A program made the position numbers and the translations under genes. From NCBI GenBank assembly GCA_016213985.1, contig JACRPJ010000015.1:1-6674 (forward strand): a stretch of DNA of 6,674 nt, written 5' to 3'. The DNA is from Candidatus Woesearchaeota archaeon (GTDB lineage: Archaea; Nanobdellota; Nanobdellia; Woesearchaeales; GW2011-AR9). Below the pieces are notes generated by a model, which worked only from the letters and a program-made list of their open reading frames with translations, ran no database searches and was not told where the DNA came from. Shown in pieces: positions 1-6,300 of this stretch. Within the stretch, counting starts at the first letter, position 1. Each line of letters begins with the position of its first letter.

Positions 1-160
1 GTACCTTGGCAATGTCCAAAGCAGAGAATACTCCAACACTTATTGTCCAACCTGCAAAAAATTATTAATCCACCGAGCCTTATTTAAAGTTAAAGTAGAG
101 GGAATCGAAGATAATAGATGCAAATATTGTGGTTATAAGATTAAAGGAGTGTGGAAATAG
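1..160 (+). CDS. amrS: AmmeMemoRadiSam system radical SAM protein, C-terminal fragment
   Basis: Only the last 52 codons are inside the window; the gene begins upstream of position 1, with codons in phase from position 2 and a TAG stop at 158-160. The fragment reads YLGNV near its start, then NTYCPTC, LLIHR, CKYCG and finally IKGVWK. Two CxxC pairs separated by about 25 residues look like a zinc-ribbon or auxiliary metal-binding tail. This pattern (YxGN, NTxCPxC, xLIxR, CxxCG, GxW) is what I know from the C-terminus of the COG1180-type radical SAM member of the AmmeMemoRadiSam set. The radical SAM CxxxCxxC motif itself would lie outside the window. The identification is supported by the gene immediately downstream, which encodes the MEMO1-family partner. 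The substrate of this enzyme is not evident from the sequence. Confidence 0.88.
   Translation, partial: YLGNVQSREYSNTYCPTCKKLLIHRALFKVKVEGIEDNRCKYCGYKIKGVWK
143..149 (+). promoter_or_regulatory. Ribosome binding site of amrB
   Basis: AAAGGAG lies inside the last codons of the upstream radical SAM gene, 11 nt before the ATG at 161. The ATG follows the TAG stop directly, so the two genes are probably translated from one message. Confidence 0.6.
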
Positions 161-922
161 ATGGTCAGACCCCCAGCCGTAGCCGGAATGTTTTATCCAA
201 AGAACCCAGAGGAACTGAAGAAGCAAATAGATGGATTCCTGCAGCAAGCAGAAGAATATCCTCTGAGGGGGAAACTAAAAGCCCTCATCGTTCCCCATGC
301 TGGTTATATCTATTCAGGTATAGTCGCAGCACAAGGATATAAGCTGCTCGAAAGCAAAACGTTCAAAAAAGTGCTCCTGCTCGGTCCGAGTCATTACCAA
401 AACTTTTATGGTGCAGCAATAGGTGAAGAAGATTTTCTCACCCCTCTAGGAATAGTTAAAGTGGGAGAGACTTCTTCCTGGAAAAAAGAGAATTTACTCG
501 TTTCTTTCCCCGAAGCGCATGCTGCTGAACACAGCTTAGAAGTGCAACTGCCCTTTCTCCAGGAGACGCTGGGAGAGTTTGAGCTATATGCTTTGGTGTT
601 AGGAACAGTCAACGAGGAGAAACTAGCCAAATACTTATCCGCAAAGATTGACCAAGACACTTTAGTAATCATCAGTTCTGATCTAAGCCATTACTTGGAA
701 TATGGCCGAGCGGTTCTCAAAGATAATGATACTATCAGTAAGATCCTTAATTTTGATCCTGGTTCTTTAGATGCTTGTGGTAAAGCAGCCATAAAAGTAC
801 TTATGCATCTAGCGGAAACCAAAGGCTGGCAACCACAATTAATAGATTACCGGAACTCTGGAGATACCAGTGGAGATAAATCTCGGGTAGTAGGATATGC
901 AAGTATTGCTTATGTAGAATGA
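161..922 (+). CDS. amrB: MEMO1 family protein, AmmeMemoRadiSam system protein B
   Basis: A complete 253-residue protein of the MEMO1 family, which is related in fold to extradiol/LigB-type dioxygenases. Family motifs appear in order: VRPPAVAGMFYP at residues 2-13, VPHAGYIYSG at 44-53, GPSHY at 75-79, EHSLEVQLPFL at 123-133, SSDLSHY at 172-178, DACG at 204-207 and GDKSRVVGYASIAY at 238-251. His46, His78 and Cys206 match the positions of the putative metal-binding triad known from human MEMO1. Length is normal for the family. The gene abuts the stop of the radical SAM gene and overlaps the next start by ATGA, so it sits in the middle of an operon. There is no signal peptide, so it should be cytoplasmic. 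The biochemical role within the AmmeMemoRadiSam set is not deducible here. Confidence 0.95.
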   Translation: MVRPPAVAGMFYPKNPEELKKQIDGFLQQAEEYPLRGKLKALIVPHAGYIYSGIVAAQGYKLLESKTFKKVLLLGPSHYQNFYGAAIGEEDFLTPLGIVKVGETSSWKKENLLVSFPEAHAAEHSLEVQLPFLQETLGEFELYALVLGTVNEEKLAKYLSAKIDQDTLVIISSDLSHYLEYGRAVLKDNDTISKILNFDPGSLDACGKAAIKVLMHLAETKGWQPQLIDYRNSGDTSGDKSRVVGYASIAYVE

Positions 923-1554
923 CCCCAAAAGAATTTTACTCAAAATACACTCGAGAGATCTGGCTGGGTATAACTATTTCCATTTGGATTGCCCCATACT
1001 TCTTAATCAATACTTTTTCCCAGGGAAGAGTAGAATTAACCCTGAATACCTTTTTAGACCAAGTGTTTCCGGTGCTTCCTATAATGGTTCTCTTTTATCT
1101 TAGCAGTTTTGCCCTGGTCCTTGCTCCGTATTTTGCGGTGGAGAACCGGGAGCGTTTCAAAGCTGCGGCCAAGAGCTACTTATTAGCGATGACGGTTAGT
1201 TACTTGACTTTCTTGCTCTTTCCGGTCAAAGCCATCCGGCCCGCCATATTATCTACGGATATCTTTTCCAGGCTATTGCAGTGGGTCTACTCTGCCGATT
1301 TGCCCTACAACAATTTTCCCAGCTTACACATTACTCTCTCCCTGCTCTCCGCTTGGATCATAAATCACGAAAACAAAAAAGTAGGAAAATGGATGATTTT
1401 ATGGGCAGTGATGGTTTTGTGGTCTACGTTATTCACCAAGCAGCATACGATTATTGATGTAGTGGGAGGGTTAGCTTTAAGTAGTATAGGATATTTAGCG
1501 TATAAGAGATTGATTAGAACTCTACATGAATCAACTAAAACCTCACATGAATGA
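919..1554 (+). CDS. PAP2 superfamily integral membrane phosphatase/transferase
   Basis: A 211-residue polytopic membrane protein with about six hydrophobic segments (roughly residues 14-32, 52-72, 86-103, 137-149, 158-172 and 183-197). The PAP2-like catalytic signature is in the second half: FPSLH at residues 133-137 gives the motif-2 His137, and STLFTKQHTIIDVVGG at 169-184 gives His176 and Asp180 of motif 3. KAIRP at 104-108 may be a degenerate motif 1, lacking the full KxxxxxxRP spacing. This layout matches the PAP2_3 subgroup, which acts on lipid phosphates or transfers phosphoryl head groups at the membrane. The start ATG overlaps the amrB stop (ATGA, 919-922). No clear Shine-Dalgarno is visible, which suggests translational coupling. 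The substrate is unknown; it could be an undecaprenyl- or phosphatidyl-phosphate phosphatase or an inositolphosphotransferase-like enzyme. Confidence 0.85.
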   Translation: MTPKEFYSKYTREIWLGITISIWIAPYFLINTFSQGRVELTLNTFLDQVFPVLPIMVLFYLSSFALVLAPYFAVENRERFKAAAKSYLLAMTVSYLTFLLFPVKAIRPAILSTDIFSRLLQWVYSADLPYNNFPSLHITLSLLSAWIINHENKKVGKWMILWAVMVLWSTLFTKQHTIIDVVGGLALSSIGYLAYKRLIRTLHESTKTSHE

Positions 1555-1966
1555 AGCCAACCATCAAAGCCTACTGAAGTTAGCCCGAGAAACAATCAAA
1601 GCTAAATTTTTTGATAGAAAATATGAGCTGGAATTTATTCCCAGAGAATTCAGAGAAAAACGAGGAACTTTTGTCACTCTGCATAAGCAGGGAGAGCTAA
1701 GAGGTTGCATCGGCTACATCTATCCCATTAAATCTGTCTATGAAGGAGTGAAAGAAAATGCCCTTAATGCTGCTTTCCATGATCCCCGATTCAAGCCGCT
1801 GCAGAAAGAAGAGCTTAGAGAAATAGAAATTTCTATTTTGAGCCAGCCGATAAAAGTAGATTTTAAAGAGCCGATGGAATTGATTCGAAAACTGAAGCCG
1901 GGGCATCGCGGGGTTATTTTAGAGAAAAAGTATATGCAGTGGAGAAGTTCGAGGAGAAGTGATTAA
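1526..1966 (+). CDS. amrA: AMMECR1 domain protein (AmmeMemoRadiSam protein A), C-terminally damaged
   Basis: The 146-residue product carries the AMMECR1 core: ELRGCIGYIYP at residues 57-67 (the near-invariant LRGCIGY), VKENALNAAFHDPRF at 75-89, EEL and EISILSQP at 101-108, and GHRGVILEK at 126-134. The family normally continues for about 50 more residues (a GYxxxTFLPQVW and KAGLPxxxW-like part, then a VYxxxxFEE end). Here the last 12 residues (KYMQWRSSRRSD) are unlike any AMMECR1 protein. The expected end is found in the -1 frame at 1927-1962, so the gene has probably suffered an internal deletion that also shifted the frame. ATG 1547 (MNEANHQSLL) is an alternative start that fits the family better; neither start has a good Shine-Dalgarno. 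The 5' end overlaps the PAP2 gene by 8-29 nt, so it belongs to the same operon. It may be nonfunctional. Confidence 0.85.
   Translation: MNQLKPHMNEANHQSLLKLARETIKAKFFDRKYELEFIPREFREKRGTFVTLHKQGELRGCIGYIYPIKSVYEGVKENALNAAFHDPRFKPLQKEELREIEISILSQPIKVDFKEPMELIRKLKPGHRGVILEKKYMQWRSSRRSD
1927..1962 (+). pseudogene. Out-of-frame remnant of the AMMECR1 C-terminus
   Basis: Read from 1927, the codons give KVYAVEKFEEK followed by TGA at 1960-1962. This resembles the usual closing strand of AMMECR1 proteins (VYxxxxFxE). It lies in the -1 frame relative to the annotated ORF and follows an A5 run at 1925-1929. It ends exactly one base before the mutS stop codon on the other strand, consistent with the original gene end. 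Confidence 0.7.
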
Positions 1967-4434
1967 TATTTATCCAAACTCATCTGCTCCTGTAATCTCT
2001 TCGCCTGTATTTTTCTCATCATTTCATCATCTTTCTCTAGAATTGACTGTATCTCCGCTGCCCTTCCCACCACCTCTCGAGGCAACCCGGCTAACTTTGC
2101 CACATGGATCCCATAACTCTGGTCGGTGCCCCCTAGAACTAATTTATGTAAAAAAATCACCTCTCCTTTTACCTCTTTTACCGCGATGTTATAATTTTTA
2201 ACCTGGGAAAACTTCTCTGCTAACTTGTTCAAAACATGGTAGTGGGTACTAAACAACGTTTTGGCTTGGGTGTGGTTAAGAAGATATTCCGCTACGCTCC
2301 AGGCAATGCTCACTCCGTCGAAGGTCGAAGTTCCCCTTCCAATCTCATCCAATAGGATCAGGCTATTCTCGGTAGCGCTATTCAGAATCAACGCAGTTTC
2401 AGTCATCTCAATCATAAAAGTGGATTGTCCTGAGCTCAAATCGTCATAAGCGCCCACACGAGTAAATATTCTGTCTACCACTCCCAGAACGGCTTTATCT
2501 GCCGGAACAAACGAGCCTATTTGTGCCATCAGCGTTATCAAAGCCACTTGACGCATCAGCGTGCTTTTTCCGGACATATTCGGACCAGTAATGATCATCA
2601 TCTCCCGTGGAGTCAAGAGGACATCGTTGGCGATGAACTGGGACTCGATTTTCTCCACTACCGGGTGTCTTCCATTCTTAATTTGAATCACTTTTTCTTC
2701 TACCATCTCCGGCTTAGTGTAATTATTTTCCATCGAAATTTTAGACAAAGAACACAGCACGTCCAACACTGCCAGCTTCAAGGCTGCATCCTGAATCAAG
2801 GGAGTTTTTTCTGCCACTTTATGTAACACATCCTGGAATAAATTATGTTCCAGTTCTATAATCTTCTCCTCTGCTCCCAGAATCTTCTCTTCGATTAGCT
2901 TTAGTTCTTCAGTAACATAACGCTCAGTGTTCACCGTAGTTTGCTTCCGGATCCAGCCGCTGGGAACCAGAGGAACATTCTTTCGAGTCACTTCAAAGAA
3001 ATATCCAAATATCCTAGTATAACCTAAGCGGAGAGGAATACCGGTTTTTTGTTTCTCTCTTTCCTCTAACTCCTGTAAAAACTTTTTGCTGTTGTGCTTT
3101 ATCTCCTGAAGCTGGTCTAGTTCAGAGTTATACCCGGACTTGATCATCCCCCCTTCGCGGGTAGAAACCGGAGCGTCCTCCCGAATGGAATCCTCCAAGA
3201 GTTTGAAAGTCTCTTCCAAAGCTCCCATGGTCTGAATTTCCTCCAGCAATTTACTCTGCATTTCTCCCAATTTTTGTTTAATCTGGGGAATTTGCTGGAG
3301 GGAATTCCTTAGAGACAACGTCTCTCGGGCATGGGCATTCCCATAATTAATCCTGCTTATCAGTCTTTCCAAATCATACATCTGGTGCAGGAAAGAGACG
3401 ATTTCCTCTCGCAAAATTATTTTATGGTTCAATTCATCTACCGCAGAAAGTCTTTCTTTAATTGCTTCTATGTTCAGCAACGGCTCTTTAATCCACTTCC
3501 GCAGCAGACGCGCCCCCATCGAAGTAACCGTCTGGTCCAGAACTGATAATAACGTCCCTCGACTTCCACCATCGCGGATATTTTTAATTAACTCGAGGTT
3601 ACGCAAAGTGCTGGAATCCAGCAGCATTTTATCCTGCCCACTGACCAAAGAGATTTTTTGGAGATGAGAAAGAGCACTCTTTTGGGTGTCAATTAAGTAC
3701 TTCAGCAAAGCCCCGCTCACCGCAGTATTAAATTTATGCTCCTCTAGGCCAAAAGCATCTAAGCTTAGTAAACTGAAATGCCGTAGCAGCAACTCTCGGG
3801 CTCTTTCCACGGAAAAATAACCATCATCCAGGAAATTGATGAAGCAATCATAACTCTTAATTTTCTTCATTAATTCAGAATCAACTTTTAGGCTTTCGGG
3901 AATAACACACTCGCTGGGGGCATAGCGGGTAAATTCATGATAAAGCTGCTGTACATTATCAAGGGTAGTGGTAAAAAACTCTCCGGTAGAAATATCACAT
4001 CCAGCCAGAGCGAATTCTTCTCCAAAAGCAGTGAGAGCAAAGATATAGTTGTTCTCTTTCTCATTCAACAGAGAGGACTCAATGATGGTCCCCGGAGTAA
4101 TAATTCGTACTAAGCCTCGTTTTACTAGGCCCTTGGCCAGTTTGGGATCTTCCAGCTGCTCCACGATGGCTACTTTATAGCCTTTCTTTACTAATCTTCC
4201 CAGGTAAGCATCTAGAGCGTGAAAAGGTACTCCTGCCAAAGGGGCTCTTTTATCTCCTTTCCCCCGGGCAGTTAAAGTTATTTCCAGTTCCCTTGCCGCG
4301 GTAACCGCATCTTCGTAAAACATCTCATAAAAATCACCCATTCTTAACATTACTAAACAATCGGGATGAAGCTTCTTTACTTCCTGATACTGCTTCATTC
4401 CCGGAGTAAGAAGATCATGCTCTATTTCCAGCAC
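1963..4434 (-). CDS. mutS: DNA mismatch repair protein MutS
   Basis: MutS recognises mispaired bases and small loops and recruits MutL in an ATP-dependent way. From the longest start (GTG at 4476, 837 residues) the landmarks are: mismatch-recognition GDFYEMF at 47-53 with the Phe49-x-Glu51 pair, TPG in RIITPGT at 124-130, core/lever region about 250-560, GYTRIFGYFFEVT at 485-497, Walker A GPNMSGKST at 631-639, SSGQSTFMIEM at 681-691, Walker B LILLDEIGRGTST at 706-718, STHYH at 744-748 and DQSYGIHVAKLAGLP at 785-799. I chose the GTG at 4434 (823 residues) because AAGGA lies 6 nt upstream and because about 9 residues before TPGMKQY is typical. The GTG at 4476 has no visible Shine-Dalgarno but cannot be excluded. 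Only about 38 residues follow the conserved LAGLP, so the C-terminal oligomerisation tail is short. No mutL is adjacent. The gene may be co-transcribed with the upstream trio or start from its own promoter. Confidence 0.97.
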   Translation of the reverse strand: MLEIEHDLLTPGMKQYQEVKKLHPDCLVMLRMGDFYEMFYEDAVTAARELEITLTARGKGDKRAPLAGVPFHALDAYLGRLVKKGYKVAIVEQLEDPKLAKGLVKRGLVRIITPGTIIESSLLNEKENNYIFALTAFGEEFALAGCDISTGEFFTTTLDNVQQLYHEFTRYAPSECVIPESLKVDSELMKKIKSYDCFINFLDDGYFSVERARELLLRHFSLLSLDAFGLEEHKFNTAVSGALLKYLIDTQKSALSHLQKISLVSGQDKMLLDSSTLRNLELIKNIRDGGSRGTLLSVLDQTVTSMGARLLRKWIKEPLLNIEAIKERLSAVDELNHKIILREEIVSFLHQMYDLERLISRINYGNAHARETLSLRNSLQQIPQIKQKLGEMQSKLLEEIQTMGALEETFKLLEDSIREDAPVSTREGGMIKSGYNSELDQLQEIKHNSKKFLQELEEREKQKTGIPLRLGYTRIFGYFFEVTRKNVPLVPSGWIRKQTTVNTERYVTEELKLIEEKILGAEEKIIELEHNLFQDVLHKVAEKTPLIQDAALKLAVLDVLCSLSKISMENNYTKPEMVEEKVIQIKNGRHPVVEKIESQFIANDVLLTPREMMIITGPNMSGKSTLMRQVALITLMAQIGSFVPADKAVLGVVDRIFTRVGAYDDLSSGQSTFMIEMTETALILNSATENSLILLDEIGRGTSTFDGVSIAWSVAEYLLNHTQAKTLFSTHYHVLNKLAEKFSQVKNYNIAVKEVKGEVIFLHKLVLGGTDQSYGIHVAKLAGLPREVVGRAAEIQSILEKDDEMMRKIQAKRLQEQMSLDKY

Positions 4435-4440
4435 GCTTTT

Positions 4441-4445
4441 TCCTT
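4441..4445 (-). promoter_or_regulatory. Ribosome binding site supporting the GTG start of mutS at 4434
   Basis: On the minus strand AAGGA is followed by AAAAGC and GTG, a 6-nt spacing. No comparable site precedes the GTG at 4476, where the upstream bases read CTAAAGTGGTTC. This decides the start in favour of 4434. Confidence 0.5.
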
Positions 4446-4517
4446 CATTTCCGCCGTTTTGGGTTTCCTCAGCCACGAACCACTTTAGAGAGAGCAGCTT
4501 TTTTTAAATATTATTGT

Positions 4518-4547
4518 GGTATAGGCTCTGCAAAAGTTTCTGGCCAA
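4518..4547 (-). promoter_or_regulatory. Weak candidate promoter for mutS
   Basis: In the roughly 110-150 nt gap upstream of mutS the minus strand shows TTGGCC, 18 nt, then TATACC, each matching 4 of 6 sigma-70 consensus bases. This gap is the only sizeable one in the minus-strand run, so a separate mutS promoter is plausible, but such weak matches occur often in AT-rich DNA. I see no terminator hairpin or small gene in the gap. Confidence 0.2.
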
Positions 4548-4586
4548 TCTCCCTCTTTAAAATAAGCCATAAAATAATTTATCATG

Positions 4587-5201
4587 CTATCCTCTCAGCT
4601 TGGTGTTCTGATAGACGCTAAAATACTCCTCCACAATCAGGTTGAAAGTGTATTTATCAGGAACTTTACCCAAAAAATTTTGGTCAGCTTTTTCTATTAA
4701 TCTTTCCAGGTTTTTTCTTAAAACCGCACTTTGGGTTTCGTTTTGATGCTCTTTTATCTCAGCATAAAGCCGGGCAATAAAGGTTGGCTCAGGGGGAAAT
4801 TTCTCCAAATCAAAATGGTCTCTGAAAACTCTTTCCATCATCGCATAATGGGCTTGGAACATTTGTTCTAAAGTGTACCGCTTTAACTCCGGGCCGATAA
4901 GAACGGCTGCTCGGTCAATTCCCACCTCGACAGCGTTATTATAATATTCTCTTTTGTCCTCTAAGTTTAGCTCCGCCGGTTTAGGAATAATTATTGCCCC
5001 CCGATCGTACAACGGATGGGAAAATTCATGCAGGCTCAGAAAGGGAAGGGATTTGAGTAATAAATTAAAATCAGTGTCTCTCTCAATATTAAGATAAGAA
5101 GCAAACTCTTCCGGGAGCGCAAGGAGTAGTTCCTGCTGTAACTCCTGCCGTAATTCCATTCTTTGGGTTAATCTAAGAATAAGCTGCTGCCTTAGCTCCA
5201 T
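4587..5201 (-). CDS. Hypothetical protein with sigma-54 region I-like N-terminus and HEFSH motif
   Basis: I do not recognise this 204-residue protein. Residues 1-29 form a Gln/Leu/Arg-rich amphipathic segment with a near-duplicated 14-residue unit (MELRQQLILRLTQR, then MELRQELQQELLLA). It resembles the start of sigma-54 (LxLRLxQxL...LQQ). HEFSH at residues 58-62 matches HExxH, but a Pro follows directly, so a zinc protease is doubtful. The rest is charged and probably helical, with aromatic-rich stretches (YTLEQMFQAHYAMMERVF at 109-126, FNLIVEEYFSVYQ at 186-198). There is no signal peptide or membrane segment, so it is probably cytoplasmic. The start at 5201 has an excellent AAGGAGG 7 nt upstream, whereas Met15 has none. 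The 5' end overlaps the upstream gene by 29 nt. It is the last gene of the trio, about 110-150 nt before mutS. Confidence 0.75.
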   Translation of the reverse strand: MELRQQLILRLTQRMELRQELQQELLLALPEEFASYLNIERDTDFNLLLKSLPFLSLHEFSHPLYDRGAIIIPKPAELNLEDKREYYNNAVEVGIDRAAVLIGPELKRYTLEQMFQAHYAMMERVFRDHFDLEKFPPEPTFIARLYAEIKEHQNETQSAVLRKNLERLIEKADQNFLGKVPDKYTFNLIVEEYFSVYQNTKLRG

Positions 5202-6285
5202 AAAGCTCCTCCTTATGGTATTTTATAGTTGCATATCTTCCTCTCGGCTTGCTTATGGTTATCTTTTTAGGAAGAGATACGTTAAAGTGTTGTTCTACTC
5301 TTTCCTGTAGGCCTTTAATTAAAAAAAGAGCATTTTGGTAGTCTTCCTGAGAGGGCAGTCTTAGCCTAAAGCCACTTGAGACGTAATTTTCAATAAACTC
5401 TTCTAATCTCTCCTTTTGAACAAACCATTTTTCTCTATGATCATAAAAAGGAAGGGTTCCTCTTTCCCCGCTCAAATGGCCCAGAGCAATCCAGCTATGA
5501 AATCTTGTCTGTAATTGGCCGGGCGAAGGAACTTTGCTCGCTTTGCCAATCATCCTACTCCGCAGGAGGTAAGCAGCCTCTTCAGTAGAAAAATAGTTTT
5601 TCAGGTGATCAAACTCCGAATAATGTTTCGCCACTAATTGCTCTAATTCCTCTTTCTTGAAAATAACTTGGTTTAGGAACCTGAGCTTTATCTTCTGTTC
5701 TTCAACGATTTTGTTCAAGTATGATTGTATTTTTGGCTCTTTGAGCAAATAGTGCTGGTGGTCCTGGCTAAAAAATTCCTCTTTAATTCTGCACGTTAAG
5801 TAAGCAACTCCTTCCCTTTTAGAGTAGGACTCTCTGATTAATTCTTTTTCCTGCTCGATTTGGTGAAGATATTTATTTAAAATTTTATCAAAGTCACGTT
5901 CTGACAAGTATCTGCGATTACCACTCTTTTTAGGGAAATAAATTTTTGTTGCTCGAACTATTCTTGAATTAATATCATTTAATAGCTGCTTCTTTAAAAA
6001 GTAATAACTCAAGTGAAGCGAGGTCTTCTCTTCGATTTTTTCTTCTAAAGTTATTATCGCCTTGCGCAACGAAAGAGGGCCGTAGCGTACGCTATAACTT
6101 TCTTCCCTCCGGGAACGTTGCTGAGAAAGCTGCTGATAATGGGCAAGATCATCCTCTAAGAAGAAAATTGTTTTTCCTTCCTGATGATAAGCAACCTTTC
6201 TTTCATTTATCTGGGCAACTAGGTCGAACAGATTTGTCTTTAAATAAGCAACTGCTTCTTTTAAAGTGTACCTGGTCTCACTCAT
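5173..6285 (-). CDS. Putative DNA-binding protein with four tandem MerR/excisionase-like HTH modules
   Basis: I do not recognise the 370-residue protein as a named family. Residues 6-50 look like an excisionase/MerR-type winged helix: YTLKEAVAYL, then a turn and helix, then the wing and closing helix KTIFFLEDDLAHY. The same start-and-end pattern recurs three more times in degenerate form. Module 2 runs SLRKAIITL (72-80) to RRYLSERDFDKIL (124-136). Module 3 runs SKREGVAYL (155-163) to VIFKKEELEQLV (207-218). Module 4 runs STEEAAYLL (233-241) to KWFVQKERLEEFI (286-298). The C-terminus (302-370) is basic and ends in KPRGRYATIKYHKEELYGAKAAAYS-type sequence without a recognisable domain. No catalytic motif or membrane segment is visible. 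ATG 6285 is preceded by AGGTGA at a 9-nt spacing, and the gene follows the 98-residue gene after 13 nt. A role as a multi-site DNA-binding or architectural regulator is inference. Confidence 0.8.
   Translation of the reverse strand: MSETRYTLKEAVAYLKTNLFDLVAQINERKVAYHQEGKTIFFLEDDLAHYQQLSQQRSRREESYSVRYGPLSLRKAIITLEEKIEEKTSLHLSYYFLKKQLLNDINSRIVRATKIYFPKKSGNRRYLSERDFDKILNKYLHQIEQEKELIRESYSKREGVAYLTCRIKEEFFSQDHQHYLLKEPKIQSYLNKIVEEQKIKLRFLNQVIFKKEELEQLVAKHYSEFDHLKNYFSTEEAAYLLRSRMIGKASKVPSPGQLQTRFHSWIALGHLSGERGTLPFYDHREKWFVQKERLEEFIENYVSSGFRLRLPSQEDYQNALFLIKGLQERVEQHFNVSLPKKITISKPRGRYATIKYHKEELYGAKAAAYS
5208..5214 (-). promoter_or_regulatory. Strong ribosome binding site of the 204-residue protein gene
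   Basis: AAGGAGG followed by AGCTTT (7 nt: A plus GCTTT) and ATG at 5201 on the minus strand. It is embedded in the last codons of the 370-residue gene (KEELY), so translation of the two genes is likely coupled. Confidence 0.75.
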
Positions 6286-6294
6286 TTCCTTGTC

Positions 6295-6300
6295 TCACCT
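6295..6300 (-). promoter_or_regulatory. Ribosome binding site of the 370-residue protein gene
   Basis: AGGTGA on the minus strand, 9 nt before ATG 6285, matches the end of the consensus AGGAGGTGA. It overlaps the TAG stop of the preceding gene, so termination on one gene can feed initiation on the next. Confidence 0.5.

Noticed and set aside
151..342. 63-codon + strand ORF overlapping the start of amrB
   Set aside because: It lies in another frame of amrB, has a low-complexity Ser/Arg-rich product, and the amrB frame carries the conserved MEMO1 motifs.
1365..1906. Minus-strand ORFs of 69-76 codons opposite the PAP2 and AMMECR1 genes
   Set aside because: They are antisense to genes with conserved family motifs and their products show nothing recognisable.
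1959..3667. Several + strand ORFs of 62-101 codons opposite mutS
   Set aside because: All are antisense shadows of a strongly conserved mutS reading frame, with no recognisable motifs or ribosome binding sites.
4485..4506. Possible terminator ending in a T run (CAGCTTTTTTT on the + strand)
   Set aside because: No GC-rich inverted repeat precedes the T run, and no + strand gene ends there.
4587..5201. The 204-residue gene as a true RNA polymerase sigma-54 factor
   Set aside because: Only the first about 25 residues resemble region I. The core-binding and RpoN-box regions are absent and the protein is less than half the usual length.
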